Shown piece after piece: positions 37,384 to 46,759 of a stretch of DNA of 64,000 nt; position 1 is the stretch's first letter; every line of letters starts with the position of its first letter. The position numbers and the translations under genes are program-made. Below the pieces are notes generated by a model. The model ran no database searches, was not told where the DNA came from, and saw only the letters and a program-made list of their open reading frames with translations. Source of the DNA: Lentzea alba (GTDB lineage Bacteria; Actinomycetota; Actinomycetes; Mycobacteriales; Pseudonocardiaceae); the NCBI RefSeq assembly GCF_011067745.1, contig NZ_JAAMPJ010000001.1:792829-856828 (forward strand), given 5' to 3'.

Positions 37384-40365
37384 TCATTCGACCGAGGGAC
37401 CCCCATCGAGTCGATTACTCACAGGCAAATCGGACTCGCGCGGAGTAGTCATATTCCCGGCGCGGGGATCCGGGATGAACCGCCAGGCCTCGCCGTGCCC
37501 CCGAAGGTGAGCCAACAGGTGGTCGTCACCGTGCCCCGGTGCGCCGAGGAGCAGGTCAATGGCCTGCGACCAGCAACTTTCCGCCGAGCTGAGATCGTTC
37601 TCGACCGCATGGACATGGCCGAGAACGTGCCACGCACGGGCTTGAGCTTTGGGCTGACGACAAAGACTGATCGCTTTTTCCGCCGCATCAGCAGACTGAA
37701 CAAAAGAACCGCGATCATAAAGAGTCTCGGACATCACCAGGAATGCCTCGCCCATGCCCGACTTGTCACCACTGCGCATATGAGCTTCCAGCGCCCGCTC
37801 ACTACACCTCAGCGCCTTGTCGCTTTCACCGTGCTCGTGGTAGATCTTGGCCAGTTCCGTGAAAGTCGTACCCTGCCCGCGAGCGTCACCCACTTCTTCC
37901 CGAATTGCCAGCGCCTGGATGTGATAGTCCAGGGCGAGGTTGTCCAGCTCCATCTGGTGGTGCGCGTTGGCGAGCTGGTCCAGAGCGCATGCCTCGATGA
38001 TGCGGGCACCCATTCCGCCGAGAAGTTCGAGCACTTTCTCGTAAATCGCGATGGCAATGCGGGTCTGGCCGGCTTTGAGGTGCACGCTGCCCAAATTCTG
38101 CCTGCTCACGACACTCAGTTCCCGATGCCCCAACTCGTCGGCGAGCGCCGCGGCGTCCGAGAGCATCTGCCGCGCCTCGTCATACCGGCCGAGCCAGTGC
38201 AGCACGACACCGAGGTTGTTGAGCGTGCCGCACTCCCCCTCTTTGTGGCCTACCTCACGCGCCGAAGACAATGCGATTTCATGACTGATCCTCAAGTCTG
38301 TGTAGAATCCGAATCGGTCGTAGGTTTCGTTCATGTTCGCCGCCAGGCGCCAGGCGTGATCATGAAATCCGTGTCGGGCCGCATGCGAAACAGCAGCCGC
38401 AAGATTGGTCTGTTCGCGAGCAAACCAATCAAGTGCGGCGCTCATGGTCACGAACTCCAACGCACCATGCCAGGAAATTCCATCCAACATGGGAACTCCG
38501 GTACGTTCAGGCGTCACTCGCTGGGCGGCGTTCCACGTTGATGCCAGGTACCAATCGAAGAGTCTGCGGAGAACCAATTCGCGCTGATCGGGAGCTTCCT
38601 CCTGGCGCGCCAGATCCATGACATAGCTGTAAACGAGGTCGTGCAACCTGAACCTGCTGGCCGAGATCTGCCGGACCAGGTTCGCCCTCACCAGGATCCG
38701 CAGGTGTTCGACGACCACGGACTCGTCCTCGCCCAGAGCGGCGCAGGCGGCCGACGTGTCGAACTCGGGGCCCGGATGCAGTCCCAGGCGGCGGAAGCTC
38801 AACGCCACAGCCTCGGGCAACGCCCGGTACGACCAGTTGAACGCGGCGGTCAGCGTCGTGTACTCGTCGTCGCTGTCCGCGGAGTCCAGCAGGCCCAGGC
38901 CCTCGTGCTGCCGCAGCTCCTGCGCCAGATCCAGCAACGAGGTGTAGGGCCGGTCCACGGCGTGCTGGGCGATGAGCCGCAGGCAGAGCGGGAGCCCCTG
39001 CGCCAGCCGGACCAGGGCGGCCAGGCCTTCGTCCTCGCTCGAGCGGCCCCTTCCCTCCAGTTCGGCCAGCAGCAGGCCGGTGGACTCGTCCGGCGTCAGC
39101 GGCGGGACCTCCACCGTCCGCACGCCGTCGCGGATCGTGAGTCCCTTGAGTTCGGCTCTGCTGGTCACCAGGCAGCAGCAGTCGGCCGCCGCGGCGAGGA
39201 TCGGGCGGACCTGGGTGCTGTCGCGGGCGTTGTCCAGGATCAGGATGATTTTCTTGCCGCTCAACGACCTCCGCAGCCGGACACGTCGTTCGTCGACAGT
39301 CAGCTTGTCGAGCGGGACGCCCAGCGACGCCAGCAGGATGGCTATCGCGTCGTCCGGTGCCATCGGTGCCGTGGGGCCGTGGCCGGCCAAGTTGATGAAC
39401 AGCTGGCCGTCCGGGAAGCGGGACTTCCGGTGGTGGGCCCATCGGGTCGCGAGGCTCGTCTTGCCGGCGGCCGGCATGCCGTGCAGTGCGACGACCTGGC
39501 CCTGCGGCGTGGCGAGCAGGTCGTCCAGTTGGACGATGAGCTCCTTGCGGCCGGTGAAGTTGTGGATGTCCCTCTCCAGCTGCTGCGGTGGTTCCGCGTC
39601 GATCTTGCCGACGATCGCGGTGCCCGCCTGCTTCTGGAGGACGGACCGGTAGAGCGCACGCATTTCCGGGCCCGGTTCGGCGCCGATCGCGTATTCCAGG
39701 CGGCTGCAGAAGTCGGCGTAGAACTCCAGCGCTTTCGAGTACTTGCCCATGCCGTCGAGCGAGCGCATGTAGTGCCGGGCGAACATCTCCTCGGTGTCGT
39801 GTTCGTCGACCAAACGGCCGACGGCGCTCATCACTTCGCCGTATTCGCCCAACTGCAGCTGGCTGTCGAACAGCACGTAGTAAGCGGGTAGCCGGTCGAA
39901 TTGCTCCATCTGGGCACGGCAGTGATCCGACCAGGTTCCGCCGAGATCAGCGAGCGCCTTGCCCTGCCACAATTCCAGTGCTTCCAGAACCAGAGTTTTT
40001 GCCAAAAAGTGGTCATCGTTTCCGGAAGCTTGTCTAGCTTTTGTCACCAACTGCCGGAAGCGGTGGAGGTCGACCAGCATCGGATCGAGGTCAAGCCGGT
40101 AAGCAGCGCCTTCCTTGTGCAGCCTGCCTCCGGAACCGGACTCGGCGAGCACCTTGCGCAGCCTGCTTATGATGGGGTGCAGTCGTCCTTTTGAGACCGC
40201 CAGAGTCTCTCCGCGCCACAGTTCGCTGATGATCAGATCTATGGACACGGGGCGTCCGACGTCGTGGAGCAGCAAAGCCAAAACACCGCGCTGTTTTGCC
40301 GTGCCGAGGCGGACACTGTTGCCATCCGTCAGCAAGGACGTCTTCCCGAGGATCTTGAATTCCAC
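37384..40365 (-). CDS. AfsR-like SARP regulator (winged helix, BTAD, NB-ARC, TPR)
   Basis: This 993-residue protein begins with an OmpR-type winged helix (FKILGKTSLLTDG, LGTAKQRGVLALLLHD), a bacterial transcriptional activation domain (about 100-245), an NB-ARC ATPase with Walker A GMPAAGKTS near residue 300 and LILDN Walker B, and a long TPR region (about 680-960). This is the AfsR architecture, where ATP binding and hydrolysis gate DNA binding. GTG 40365 is chosen because GAGGGGTGAG precedes it and the winged helix starts there. It is divergent from the glycosyltransferase-like gene at 40578 and probably controls it through the 212-base shared region. Confidence 0.87.
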   Translation of the reverse strand: MEFKILGKTSLLTDGNSVRLGTAKQRGVLALLLHDVGRPVSIDLIISELWRGETLAVSKGRLHPIISRLRKVLAESGSGGRLHKEGAAYRLDLDPMLVDLHRFRQLVTKARQASGNDDHFLAKTLVLEALELWQGKALADLGGTWSDHCRAQMEQFDRLPAYYVLFDSQLQLGEYGEVMSAVGRLVDEHDTEEMFARHYMRSLDGMGKYSKALEFYADFCSRLEYAIGAEPGPEMRALYRSVLQKQAGTAIVGKIDAEPPQQLERDIHNFTGRKELIVQLDDLLATPQGQVVALHGMPAAGKTSLATRWAHHRKSRFPDGQLFINLAGHGPTAPMAPDDAIAILLASLGVPLDKLTVDERRVRLRRSLSGKKIILILDNARDSTQVRPILAAAADCCCLVTSRAELKGLTIRDGVRTVEVPPLTPDESTGLLLAELEGRGRSSEDEGLAALVRLAQGLPLCLRLIAQHAVDRPYTSLLDLAQELRQHEGLGLLDSADSDDEYTTLTAAFNWSYRALPEAVALSFRRLGLHPGPEFDTSAACAALGEDESVVVEHLRILVRANLVRQISASRFRLHDLVYSYVMDLARQEEAPDQRELVLRRLFDWYLASTWNAAQRVTPERTGVPMLDGISWHGALEFVTMSAALDWFAREQTNLAAAVSHAARHGFHDHAWRLAANMNETYDRFGFYTDLRISHEIALSSAREVGHKEGECGTLNNLGVVLHWLGRYDEARQMLSDAAALADELGHRELSVVSRQNLGSVHLKAGQTRIAIAIYEKVLELLGGMGARIIEACALDQLANAHHQMELDNLALDYHIQALAIREEVGDARGQGTTFTELAKIYHEHGESDKALRCSERALEAHMRSGDKSGMGEAFLVMSETLYDRGSFVQSADAAEKAISLCRQPKAQARAWHVLGHVHAVENDLSSAESCWSQAIDLLLGAPGHGDDHLLAHLRGHGEAWRFIPDPRAGNMTTPRESDLPVSNRLDGGPSVE

Positions 40366-40577
40366 CAGCGTCTCACCCCTCGCTGGTAACGCTTGCACTC
40401 CAGGGTTCCAGTGTGCCCTTTGCACCGGATTTTCAGCAGGCCGAATGTTCTCAATTGCTCCGAATCGGTGAGGCGGGGACCAGGCATATGGAGGGGGCAA
40501 GTTCGCAGCAAGTCGACGGGCAAGTGCGATCCGCATCCTTGATGCCAACGGGGATGACTGCTGTCCGAGGGGGTTTC
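40366..40577. promoter_or_regulatory. Divergent promoter region between SARP regulator and GT-like gene
   Basis: These 212 bases separate the starts of two outward-facing genes and must contain both promoters. SARP proteins bind direct heptamer repeats near -35, but none was assigned with confidence here. Confidence 0.4.
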
Positions 40578-41768
40578 ATGACAGGTGCGGATTGGTTACA
40601 GGTGCCGGTCGGGCTGGACGCGCACCAGTGGGTGACGCGCCACGGCTTGCTGAACGTGCTGGTCGTCGTGCACACGGTGACCAGCGGCCAGAGGCTGCTC
40701 GAGTTGATCGAGCTGGTGGAACGGGACTCCAGGGTGCAGGTGGCCTTCACCCAGGGGCCGGACGTGTTCAGCAACGGCGTCGACGACTTCCTCCGCAGCA
40801 CCGGAGGTCTTGTCCTGCCGTGGGAACAGGTGATCCACGAACGGTTCGACCTCGCGGTCGCCGCGGGGTACGGAGGGCTGCAACACCTGCACGCGCCGCT
40901 GCTCGTCGTGCCGCACGGGGCCGGCTTCGGCAAGACGCATGCGGGCACGTCCGCCGTCTACGGCCTGGACGCGCAACGGTTGCTGCACAACGGCCGGGTT
41001 CTTCCCGACGCCGTCGTGTTGTCGCACGAGGATCAGTTGGAGGTGCTCAAGAACCAGTGCCCACCGGCCGTCGACGTCGCCGTCGTCGCGGGCGATCCCG
41101 GCTACGACCGGATGATCGCGAGCCTGCCGCACCGCGACCGTTACCGGGAGGACCTGGGCATCCGGCCGGGAGAGAGCCTCGTCGTGGTCAGCTCGACCTG
41201 GGGAGGGCAGTCGCTGTTCGGGCGGTGCGCGGACATCTTTCCCCGCTTGCTGGAGGAGTTGCCGTCGCGGTACCGCGTTGCGGCGCTGATGCATCCGGCG
41301 GTGTGGTTCGGCCATGCGCCGCGCCAGATCAGGTCCTGGCTCGCCGACTGCGTGGACGCCGGACTCGTCATGATCGGTCCGCACGTCGACTGGCGGGCTG
41401 CCGTCGTGGCCGCCGACATCGTCATCGGTGACCACGGTTCGGTCGCCGTGTACGCCGCGGCGATCGGGAAGCCGGTGCTGCTGGTGGATCCGGGGCTGCA
41501 GGCCGTGACGGCGAGTGGATCGGCGCAGGACGTCTTGCGGCACAACGCCGTGATTCACCACCACGAGTCGTCCCTGTCCGGCATGTTCGAGGAGGCGCGG
41601 GCACGATCGGAACAGCTGCGGGACGCGGTCGTGGAGAGACTGACATCGCGTCCCGGCCGTTCCACCACCCTGATCAGGGAGGCCATGTACCGGCTTCTGG
41701 GTGTTCCGGTGCAAGGAAAACACCGTGCGCCACCACCAGTGACGATCACGCCAGAGGAGTGCCGATGA
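40578..41768 (+). CDS. Glycosyltransferase-like GT-B protein of unknown specificity
   Basis: This 396-residue protein reads as two Rossmann-like halves. The second half has VVVSSTWGGQSLFG, RYRVAALMHPAVWFGHAP and a late GDHGSVAVYAAAIGKPVLL motif, the pattern of CDP-glycerol glycerophosphotransferase/UDP-GlcNAc 2-epimerase-type GT-B folds. ATG at 40578 is set by GAGGGGG five bases upstream. It is translationally coupled to the next 80-residue gene. The divergent SARP regulator suggests a regulated specialised product or cell-surface modification. No catalytic residue is assignable. Confidence 0.7.
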   Translation: MTGADWLQVPVGLDAHQWVTRHGLLNVLVVVHTVTSGQRLLELIELVERDSRVQVAFTQGPDVFSNGVDDFLRSTGGLVLPWEQVIHERFDLAVAAGYGGLQHLHAPLLVVPHGAGFGKTHAGTSAVYGLDAQRLLHNGRVLPDAVVLSHEDQLEVLKNQCPPAVDVAVVAGDPGYDRMIASLPHRDRYREDLGIRPGESLVVVSSTWGGQSLFGRCADIFPRLLEELPSRYRVAALMHPAVWFGHAPRQIRSWLADCVDAGLVMIGPHVDWRAAVVAADIVIGDHGSVAVYAAAIGKPVLLVDPGLQAVTASGSAQDVLRHNAVIHHHESSLSGMFEEARARSEQLRDAVVERLTSRPGRSTTLIREAMYRLLGVPVQGKHRAPPPVTITPEECR

Positions 41769-42007
41769 TGATGGCGGTGGCCGACGACGGCCGGACGCTG
41801 GACCTGTCCCTCGACGGACCGCTGATGGACTGCGTCACGTGGGACCAGCTCACCGAGTCGGTGACGATCTCGCTGCACGCGTGGTTCACCACCGGCCTCG
41901 ACCTGAACCTGCTCGTCCGCAACGGCTTGCCCGTGTGGTGCGCACGACACCGCGCCGCCGGCACGGAAAGCCCGTGCGGGCGGCTACAGGTCGTCGCCGG
42001 TCCATGA
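41765..42007 (+). CDS. Small acidic hypothetical protein
   Basis: This 80-residue product is coupled to the upstream GT-like gene by an ATGA overlap, with GAGGAG in front. Three successive ATG codons (41765, 41768, 41771) make the exact start ambiguous. It has no membrane segment and three Cys (MDCVTW, WCARH, SPCGR). Its 3' end overlaps the end of the convergent NB-ARC gene by 24 bases. No family is recognised. Confidence 0.6.
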   Translation: MMMAVADDGRTLDLSLDGPLMDCVTWDQLTESVTISLHAWFTTGLDLNLLVRNGLPVWCARHRAAGTESPCGRLQVVAGP

Positions 42008-44098
42008 ACGCAGACGATCGGACACGACCCTCGCCCTGGAGGATCCCAGCGAGGTGAGGAGGTGGACCGCCTGCTGCAGGTGGTCCACCGCGTTGGCGGT
42101 GTCACCACGATGTCGCGCGACTTCCGCGAGCACCTCGTGCGCGTGGGCAAGCCCCTCGTGCGAACCGACGTGACGCATCATGCCCAGTGCCTCTTCGGCC
42201 ACGTCGTTCGCACGCTCGAAGTCCTGCGCGCGACAGTGCACCCACGCCTGCGCCACGAGCACGCGCGCGCTGTTGTACGGATCCGGCTCGGGCAGCCGGC
42301 CGAAGACGGCCTTCGCCTCGGCCAGGTGCGGAAGAGCCTCGGCGGTGCGGCCGAGACGACTCAGCGCCGTGCCGAGATGGATCAGGCTGAGGGCGAGACT
42401 CCGGTCCGCGTTCCACGCGCGGTTGAGTTCCACCAGTGCCGTGAACTCCGCGGCTGCTTCGGCCACTCGATCGGTGTCCGCGTAGAGCAGGGCCAAGCCC
42501 TCGCGCGCCGCGGCAACGCCGAACTGGTCGTCACTGGCCGCCGCGACCGCCACCGAACCGCGCAGATGCTCCTCCGCCTCGCGGTACCTGCCGAGCGTGG
42601 TGCAGACGCGGCCGAGCCGCTTCAGCATGTCGGCCTCGGCGATCGCGTTCCCCCATCGGCGGGCGGCCTCGACACCTCGCAGGTCGATGTCGACCCTGTC
42701 GTGATAGTGCTTGTGGTGCAACAACAAGGGCCACAACACGTCCGAAAGCTGCCAGGCGAGGTCCGGCCAACCCCTGCTCAAACTCACCTGCCCCGCCGTG
42801 ATGAGGTTCGTGCGCTCCAGTTCCAGCCAGGAGAGGGCTTCCTCACGATCGGCGAACCGCGGCTGCTCGGTCGGGCCGGTGTGGAAGGCGTAGTCCAGCC
42901 GGCGCCGGTGCGGCGTCACGATCCGGTCGGCCACCATCGCGCCCGCCAGGTACCACTCGAGCACGTGCCGCAGTGCGGAGTCCGTGTCCTCGCTCTGGTC
43001 CTGCTTGTCGGCCTGTTGCCTGGCATGGAGCTTCAACAAGTCGTGGAATTTGTAGCGGTCCTCCGCGACCTCTTCGAGCAGGCTGCTGTCGACCAGTTCC
43101 TCGATGAGGTGGCGGGCCTCGGCAAGTCCCTGCCCCAGCAACGACGCCGCGACGGCCGGGCCGAACGTCTGGCCAGGATGCAACGCCAGCCGGCGGTAGA
43201 CGACGGCGGTTCGCTCGTCCAGCGCGCGGTAGGACAGGTCGAACGTCGTCTGGACGGAGAGTTCCCGCGACGGTGACAACATCGCCAGGCGCAACTGCTC
43301 GTCGGCCAGTTCGGAGACCACCCGTCCCACCGACCACTTCGGCCGCGCGGCGAGGCGGGCCGCCGCGACCCGCACCGCGATCGGCAGACCACCGCACAGG
43401 TCGACCAGAGCCTCGGCACGGTCCTGTTCCTCCGCGATCCGGTTGCCTCCCAGCGTCTTCGCCAGCAACGTGACCGCCGACGAAGCCATCAGCGGGCGGA
43501 CGTCCAGCAGCCGTCCCCCGTCGACGACCAGATCGGTCAGGCGGGTGCGGCTCGTCACGACCACGGCGCTGGAAGACGAATTCGGCAGCAACGGGCGCAC
43601 TTGTCTCGCCGAGAACGCGCTGTCCAGCAGGACGAGAAGCGACTTGCCCGCGGTGAGCGAGCGGTACAACGCTGCCTGCTCGGCGAGGTCGGCGGGAACG
43701 CGCTGCGGTGCGACGCCAAGACTGCGCAGGAAGAGCCCGAGCGCCTCTTCCGAGCTCATCGGAGTGTCGCCGCTGAACCCGCCCAGGTCCACGTAGATCT
43801 GCCCGTCGGGGAAACGGTCGTGCACCCGGTGGGCCCAGTGGAGCGCGAGCGCCGTCTTGCCGATGCCGCCCGGTCCGGCCAGCACCGCGAGCATCCGCTC
43901 ACCCGGCACGAGCATCGCGTCGAGTTCGGCCAGATCCGACGCGCGATCGGTGAAGTGCGCCGGTGCCGGCAACAACTGCCGCGGGACTGGCACCGTGGTG
44001 GAGTCCGAGTGGAGGTGGATGTCGCCGTGGACGGCGCCCGCCTGCACCACGCCACCTTGAACCGAACCCGACATCTCGTTGTGCACGCCCGCGCCCAT
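41984..44098 (-). CDS. NB-ARC/TPR STAND ATPase with N-terminal GxVxQAGxxxG tag
   Basis: This 704-residue protein opens with a short repetitive tag (NEMSGSVQGGVVQAG, residues 7-21), then an NB-ARC domain with Walker A GPGGIGKTA (75-83), LLVLLDSA Walker B and GLPIAV. A winged-helix region and TPR-type helical repeats (about 440-690) follow. No DNA-binding domain is seen, so it is not a SARP; it fits the STAND signalling ATPases that cluster with conflict and regulatory systems in actinobacteria. ATG 44098 is preferred over upstream in-frame codons. It is divergent from the MoxR/vWA operon across 187 bases. Confidence 0.82.
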   Translation of the reverse strand: MGAGVHNEMSGSVQGGVVQAGAVHGDIHLHSDSTTVPVPRQLLPAPAHFTDRASDLAELDAMLVPGERMLAVLAGPGGIGKTALALHWAHRVHDRFPDGQIYVDLGGFSGDTPMSSEEALGLFLRSLGVAPQRVPADLAEQAALYRSLTAGKSLLVLLDSAFSARQVRPLLPNSSSSAVVVTSRTRLTDLVVDGGRLLDVRPLMASSAVTLLAKTLGGNRIAEEQDRAEALVDLCGGLPIAVRVAAARLAARPKWSVGRVVSELADEQLRLAMLSPSRELSVQTTFDLSYRALDERTAVVYRRLALHPGQTFGPAVAASLLGQGLAEARHLIEELVDSSLLEEVAEDRYKFHDLLKLHARQQADKQDQSEDTDSALRHVLEWYLAGAMVADRIVTPHRRRLDYAFHTGPTEQPRFADREEALSWLELERTNLITAGQVSLSRGWPDLAWQLSDVLWPLLLHHKHYHDRVDIDLRGVEAARRWGNAIAEADMLKRLGRVCTTLGRYREAEEHLRGSVAVAAASDDQFGVAAAREGLALLYADTDRVAEAAAEFTALVELNRAWNADRSLALSLIHLGTALSRLGRTAEALPHLAEAKAVFGRLPEPDPYNSARVLVAQAWVHCRAQDFERANDVAEEALGMMRHVGSHEGLAHAHEVLAEVARHRGDTANAVDHLQQAVHLLTSLGSSRARVVSDRLRSWTGDDL

Positions 44099-44285
44099 GG
44101 CACCCCCGCTGTGCACTCGCTTCTGCGCAACATGACGACCGTACGACGTTTCGCGCCGAACGTTGCTCAAAACCACCCGTGACGACCAACACGGCGCCGA
44201 AATCCCTTGCGCGGCTCGGTACGCTCGGCACGATGATCACCAACTTGAGCAGATCGGGGGTCTCGTTCACAAAAGGTGAGTGCTG

Positions 44286-45548
44286 ATGCACCCCTTGACC
44301 GTGAACGGGAACTCCCGACTTCCTTTCTGGGCGCGCGTGCGCGAGTTCGCCGTGTCGCCGTCGATGATCGAGTCCGCGACCGCCCGCCGTGCGGTGGGCG
44401 ACTGGTCCGGGGCCTGTGCTGCCGCGCGGATCGACGTTGATCTGAATCTGCGTGCGGCTGGGCGCGTCCACGGCCGTGAGTTCGCGGCACAGGTTCGCGC
44501 CGATCTCCGACATTTGGCTCCTGACCTGCTGCGCTGGCACTTTCCGAGGATCGGTCCGGACGGCCTGGTGCGGCCGGGCCTCACCGTTTCGCTCGCTCGA
44601 TATCCGTCCGGGACACAGCTCGTGGCACGGACGCCACCGGCTTGGGCGGATGCGGGTCAGCGGATCAGCCTCGCGCTGTGGGAACCATCGCGGCCGGCGG
44701 CCGGGGCGGGCAGGCATCCCCATCCACGGCCCGACCGGCGGTTCCGCCTCGATCTGCACCGGCACCTGTGGGACGCGCGTCGCACCGGCGAGTTGTGGGA
44801 ACGGTCGGGTGCCGCGCAGTGGTTCGCGGGCGACGATTCCGGCCTGCACAACAGCTGTGCCGTGAACCGGTGGGCGGGTGAGGCGGCGCTGCTGCTCCGT
44901 GCGGATGAACGCGCGGAGGGTGCCGTCGTCGTGCGGCTCGGTTCCCGGCAACGGCTCGTGCTGAACCTGGGCGAGGCGGCCGAACCCTCCGGGGGCCGCG
45001 CGTTGCCGGTCCTGCCGGACGCGGCGACCTGGGTGCTGCCGGACCTGGAACTGCTGCGCGCGGGGTTGATCGACGCTGATCGGCTGCATCCGCTCGTCGC
45101 GGCCGGGCTTCTGCTCGAACCCGGTACATCACGAAGTCCTGACGGATCAGGGAATTCGCGGCTCGTCGAGTGTCGCGGCGGCACGCACCGGATCGGTGTC
45201 GTGGACGGGGTGCTCGTCCCGCTGGACCACGCCGCCGACGAGATCCGCCGCGAGGAGCTGCTGGTCGCGTTGGGCGGCACTCCTTTGCCTTGTCTGCAAG
45301 CAATTGACGCCGCACACCGGCGCCCGGAAAGCCTTGACGACGTTCGCGCCCATCTGGATCACGGCGCTACCTCCACCGCTCTCGCCATCGTCGAAGGCCT
45401 GCTGGGGCCGGACGTGCTGCTGCGCGGTGGGGCGTTGCGCGACGAGTTGGAAACGGCGGTGCAGCGCCGCGTGGCGCACGGGTTGTACCGCGCCGGACTC
45501 ACCGGAGTCGGGCTTGCTCCATCCACTTCGGACTCGACCAAAAGGTGA
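44286..45548 (+). CDS. Conserved actinobacterial protein of the MoxR/vWA operon, unknown function
   Basis: This 420-residue soluble protein starts at ATG 44286 after AAAAGGTGAG. Recognisable blocks are GDWSGACAAARIDVDLNLR, DLRHLAPDLLRWHFPR, LVARTPPAWADAGQRISLAL and a His-rich FRLDLHRHLWDARRTGELWE. I know this arrangement as a recurrent neighbour of MoxR ATPase and vWA-metallopeptidase genes in actinobacteria, but the family has no established activity. It could be the substrate or adaptor of the MoxR/vWA pair. The stop is followed 8 bases later by the MoxR start. Confidence 0.75.
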   Translation: MHPLTVNGNSRLPFWARVREFAVSPSMIESATARRAVGDWSGACAAARIDVDLNLRAAGRVHGREFAAQVRADLRHLAPDLLRWHFPRIGPDGLVRPGLTVSLARYPSGTQLVARTPPAWADAGQRISLALWEPSRPAAGAGRHPHPRPDRRFRLDLHRHLWDARRTGELWERSGAAQWFAGDDSGLHNSCAVNRWAGEAALLLRADERAEGAVVVRLGSRQRLVLNLGEAAEPSGGRALPVLPDAATWVLPDLELLRAGLIDADRLHPLVAAGLLLEPGTSRSPDGSGNSRLVECRGGTHRIGVVDGVLVPLDHAADEIRREELLVALGGTPLPCLQAIDAAHRRPESLDDVRAHLDHGATSTALAIVEGLLGPDVLLRGGALRDELETAVQRRVAHGLYRAGLTGVGLAPSTSDSTKR

Positions 45549-45556
45549 TCGAACAC

Positions 45557-46759
45557 ATGTCTGTTACCGCGCTGGACGTTGCCGATGATCTGCTCGCCCT
45601 GCTGCAGAACACGACCACCGAGCCACGGGCCGACACCCAGTTGGAGGCTCTGACGCTGGCCGTGTCCGCCGACCTGCCGGTGTTGTTGTGGGGCGAGCCG
45701 GGGATCGGCAAGACCGCGGCCCTCACTCAACTCGCCGAGGAGCTCGAACTGCCGTTGACCACGGTGATCGCGAGCGTGCACGAACCCTCCGACTTCTCCG
45801 GACTACCGGTGGTCGGCGATGATCCCGCGACGCAGGGTGTTCCGATGGCCCCGCCCGACTGGGCGGTGCGCCTGGTCCGGGCAGGCCGCGGACTCCTGTT
45901 CCTGGACGAGTTGTCCACTGCGCCTCCAGCTGTTCAGGCCGCACTGTTGCGTGTCGTGCTGGAACGGCGCGTCGGCGCCCTCCGGCTTCCGCCGGGTGTG
46001 CGGATCGTGGCCGCCGCCAATCCGCGTTCCTCCGCCGCCGACGGCTGGGAGCTGAGTCCGCCGCTGGCCAACCGGTTCGTCCACCTGCAGTGGAAACACG
46101 ACCACGACGTCGTGGTGCGCGGACTGGGTGGGACGTGGCCGAGGGCGACGCTGCCCCGACTCGCTGCGGAACGGCTGCCCGAAGCCGTGGCGTTCGCTCG
46201 CCGGGCGGTGTGCGGGCTCCTGGCGGTTCGGCCTGCGCTCGTGCATCAACTGCCGAAGAACGAAGCTCGCCGCGGCGGACCTTGGCCGTCACCGCGAAGT
46301 TGGGAGATGGCATTGCGGCTGACCGCTTTCGCGACCGCGGCGGACGTCTCCCGGGAAGTGCTGTCCGTGCTGGTGCGGGGCGCGGTGGGAGACGGTCCGG
46401 GCCTCGAGTTGTTGTCGAGCATGGACCGGATGGATCTGCCCGACCCCGAGGTGCTGCTCGCGGACCCGGCGGCGGCCGTTCTCCCCGAACGCGGTGACCT
46501 GCGTCAGGTGGTGCTCGACGGCGTGGTGGCGGCGGTGCGCAAGCGGCCGGAGCAGGCCCGCTGGGACGCGGCGTGGGCGCTGTTGGTGCTGGCCTTGGAA
46601 ACCGGCGCCCCGGACCTCGTGGTCGTGCCGGCGGCCACGCTCGCCACACTGCGCCGCGACGACTGGCAGGTGCCGGCCGCGATCGAACGGCTGGCCGGTG
46701 CGGTGTCGGTGTCGAAGCGAGCGGACCTCGCCGTGGCCGGCACGAGTGCTCGCCGATGA
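45557..46759 (+). CDS. MoxR-family AAA+ ATPase
   Basis: This 400-residue protein has Walker A GEPGIGKT (46-53), Walker B LLFLDEL (113-119), a sensor-1-like VAAANPR and a downstream helical lid region. MoxR ATPases act as chaperone-like remodelers together with vWA-domain proteins. ATG 45557 lies 8 bases after AAGGTGA; GTG 45545, overlapping the previous stop, is possible. It overlaps the vWA gene by ATGA, which is the usual genetic pairing for this family. Confidence 0.88.
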   Translation: MSVTALDVADDLLALLQNTTTEPRADTQLEALTLAVSADLPVLLWGEPGIGKTAALTQLAEELELPLTTVIASVHEPSDFSGLPVVGDDPATQGVPMAPPDWAVRLVRAGRGLLFLDELSTAPPAVQAALLRVVLERRVGALRLPPGVRIVAAANPRSSAADGWELSPPLANRFVHLQWKHDHDVVVRGLGGTWPRATLPRLAAERLPEAVAFARRAVCGLLAVRPALVHQLPKNEARRGGPWPSPRSWEMALRLTAFATAADVSREVLSVLVRGAVGDGPGLELLSSMDRMDLPDPEVLLADPAAAVLPERGDLRQVVLDGVVAAVRKRPEQARWDAAWALLVLALETGAPDLVVVPAATLATLRRDDWQVPAAIERLAGAVSVSKRADLAVAGTSARR

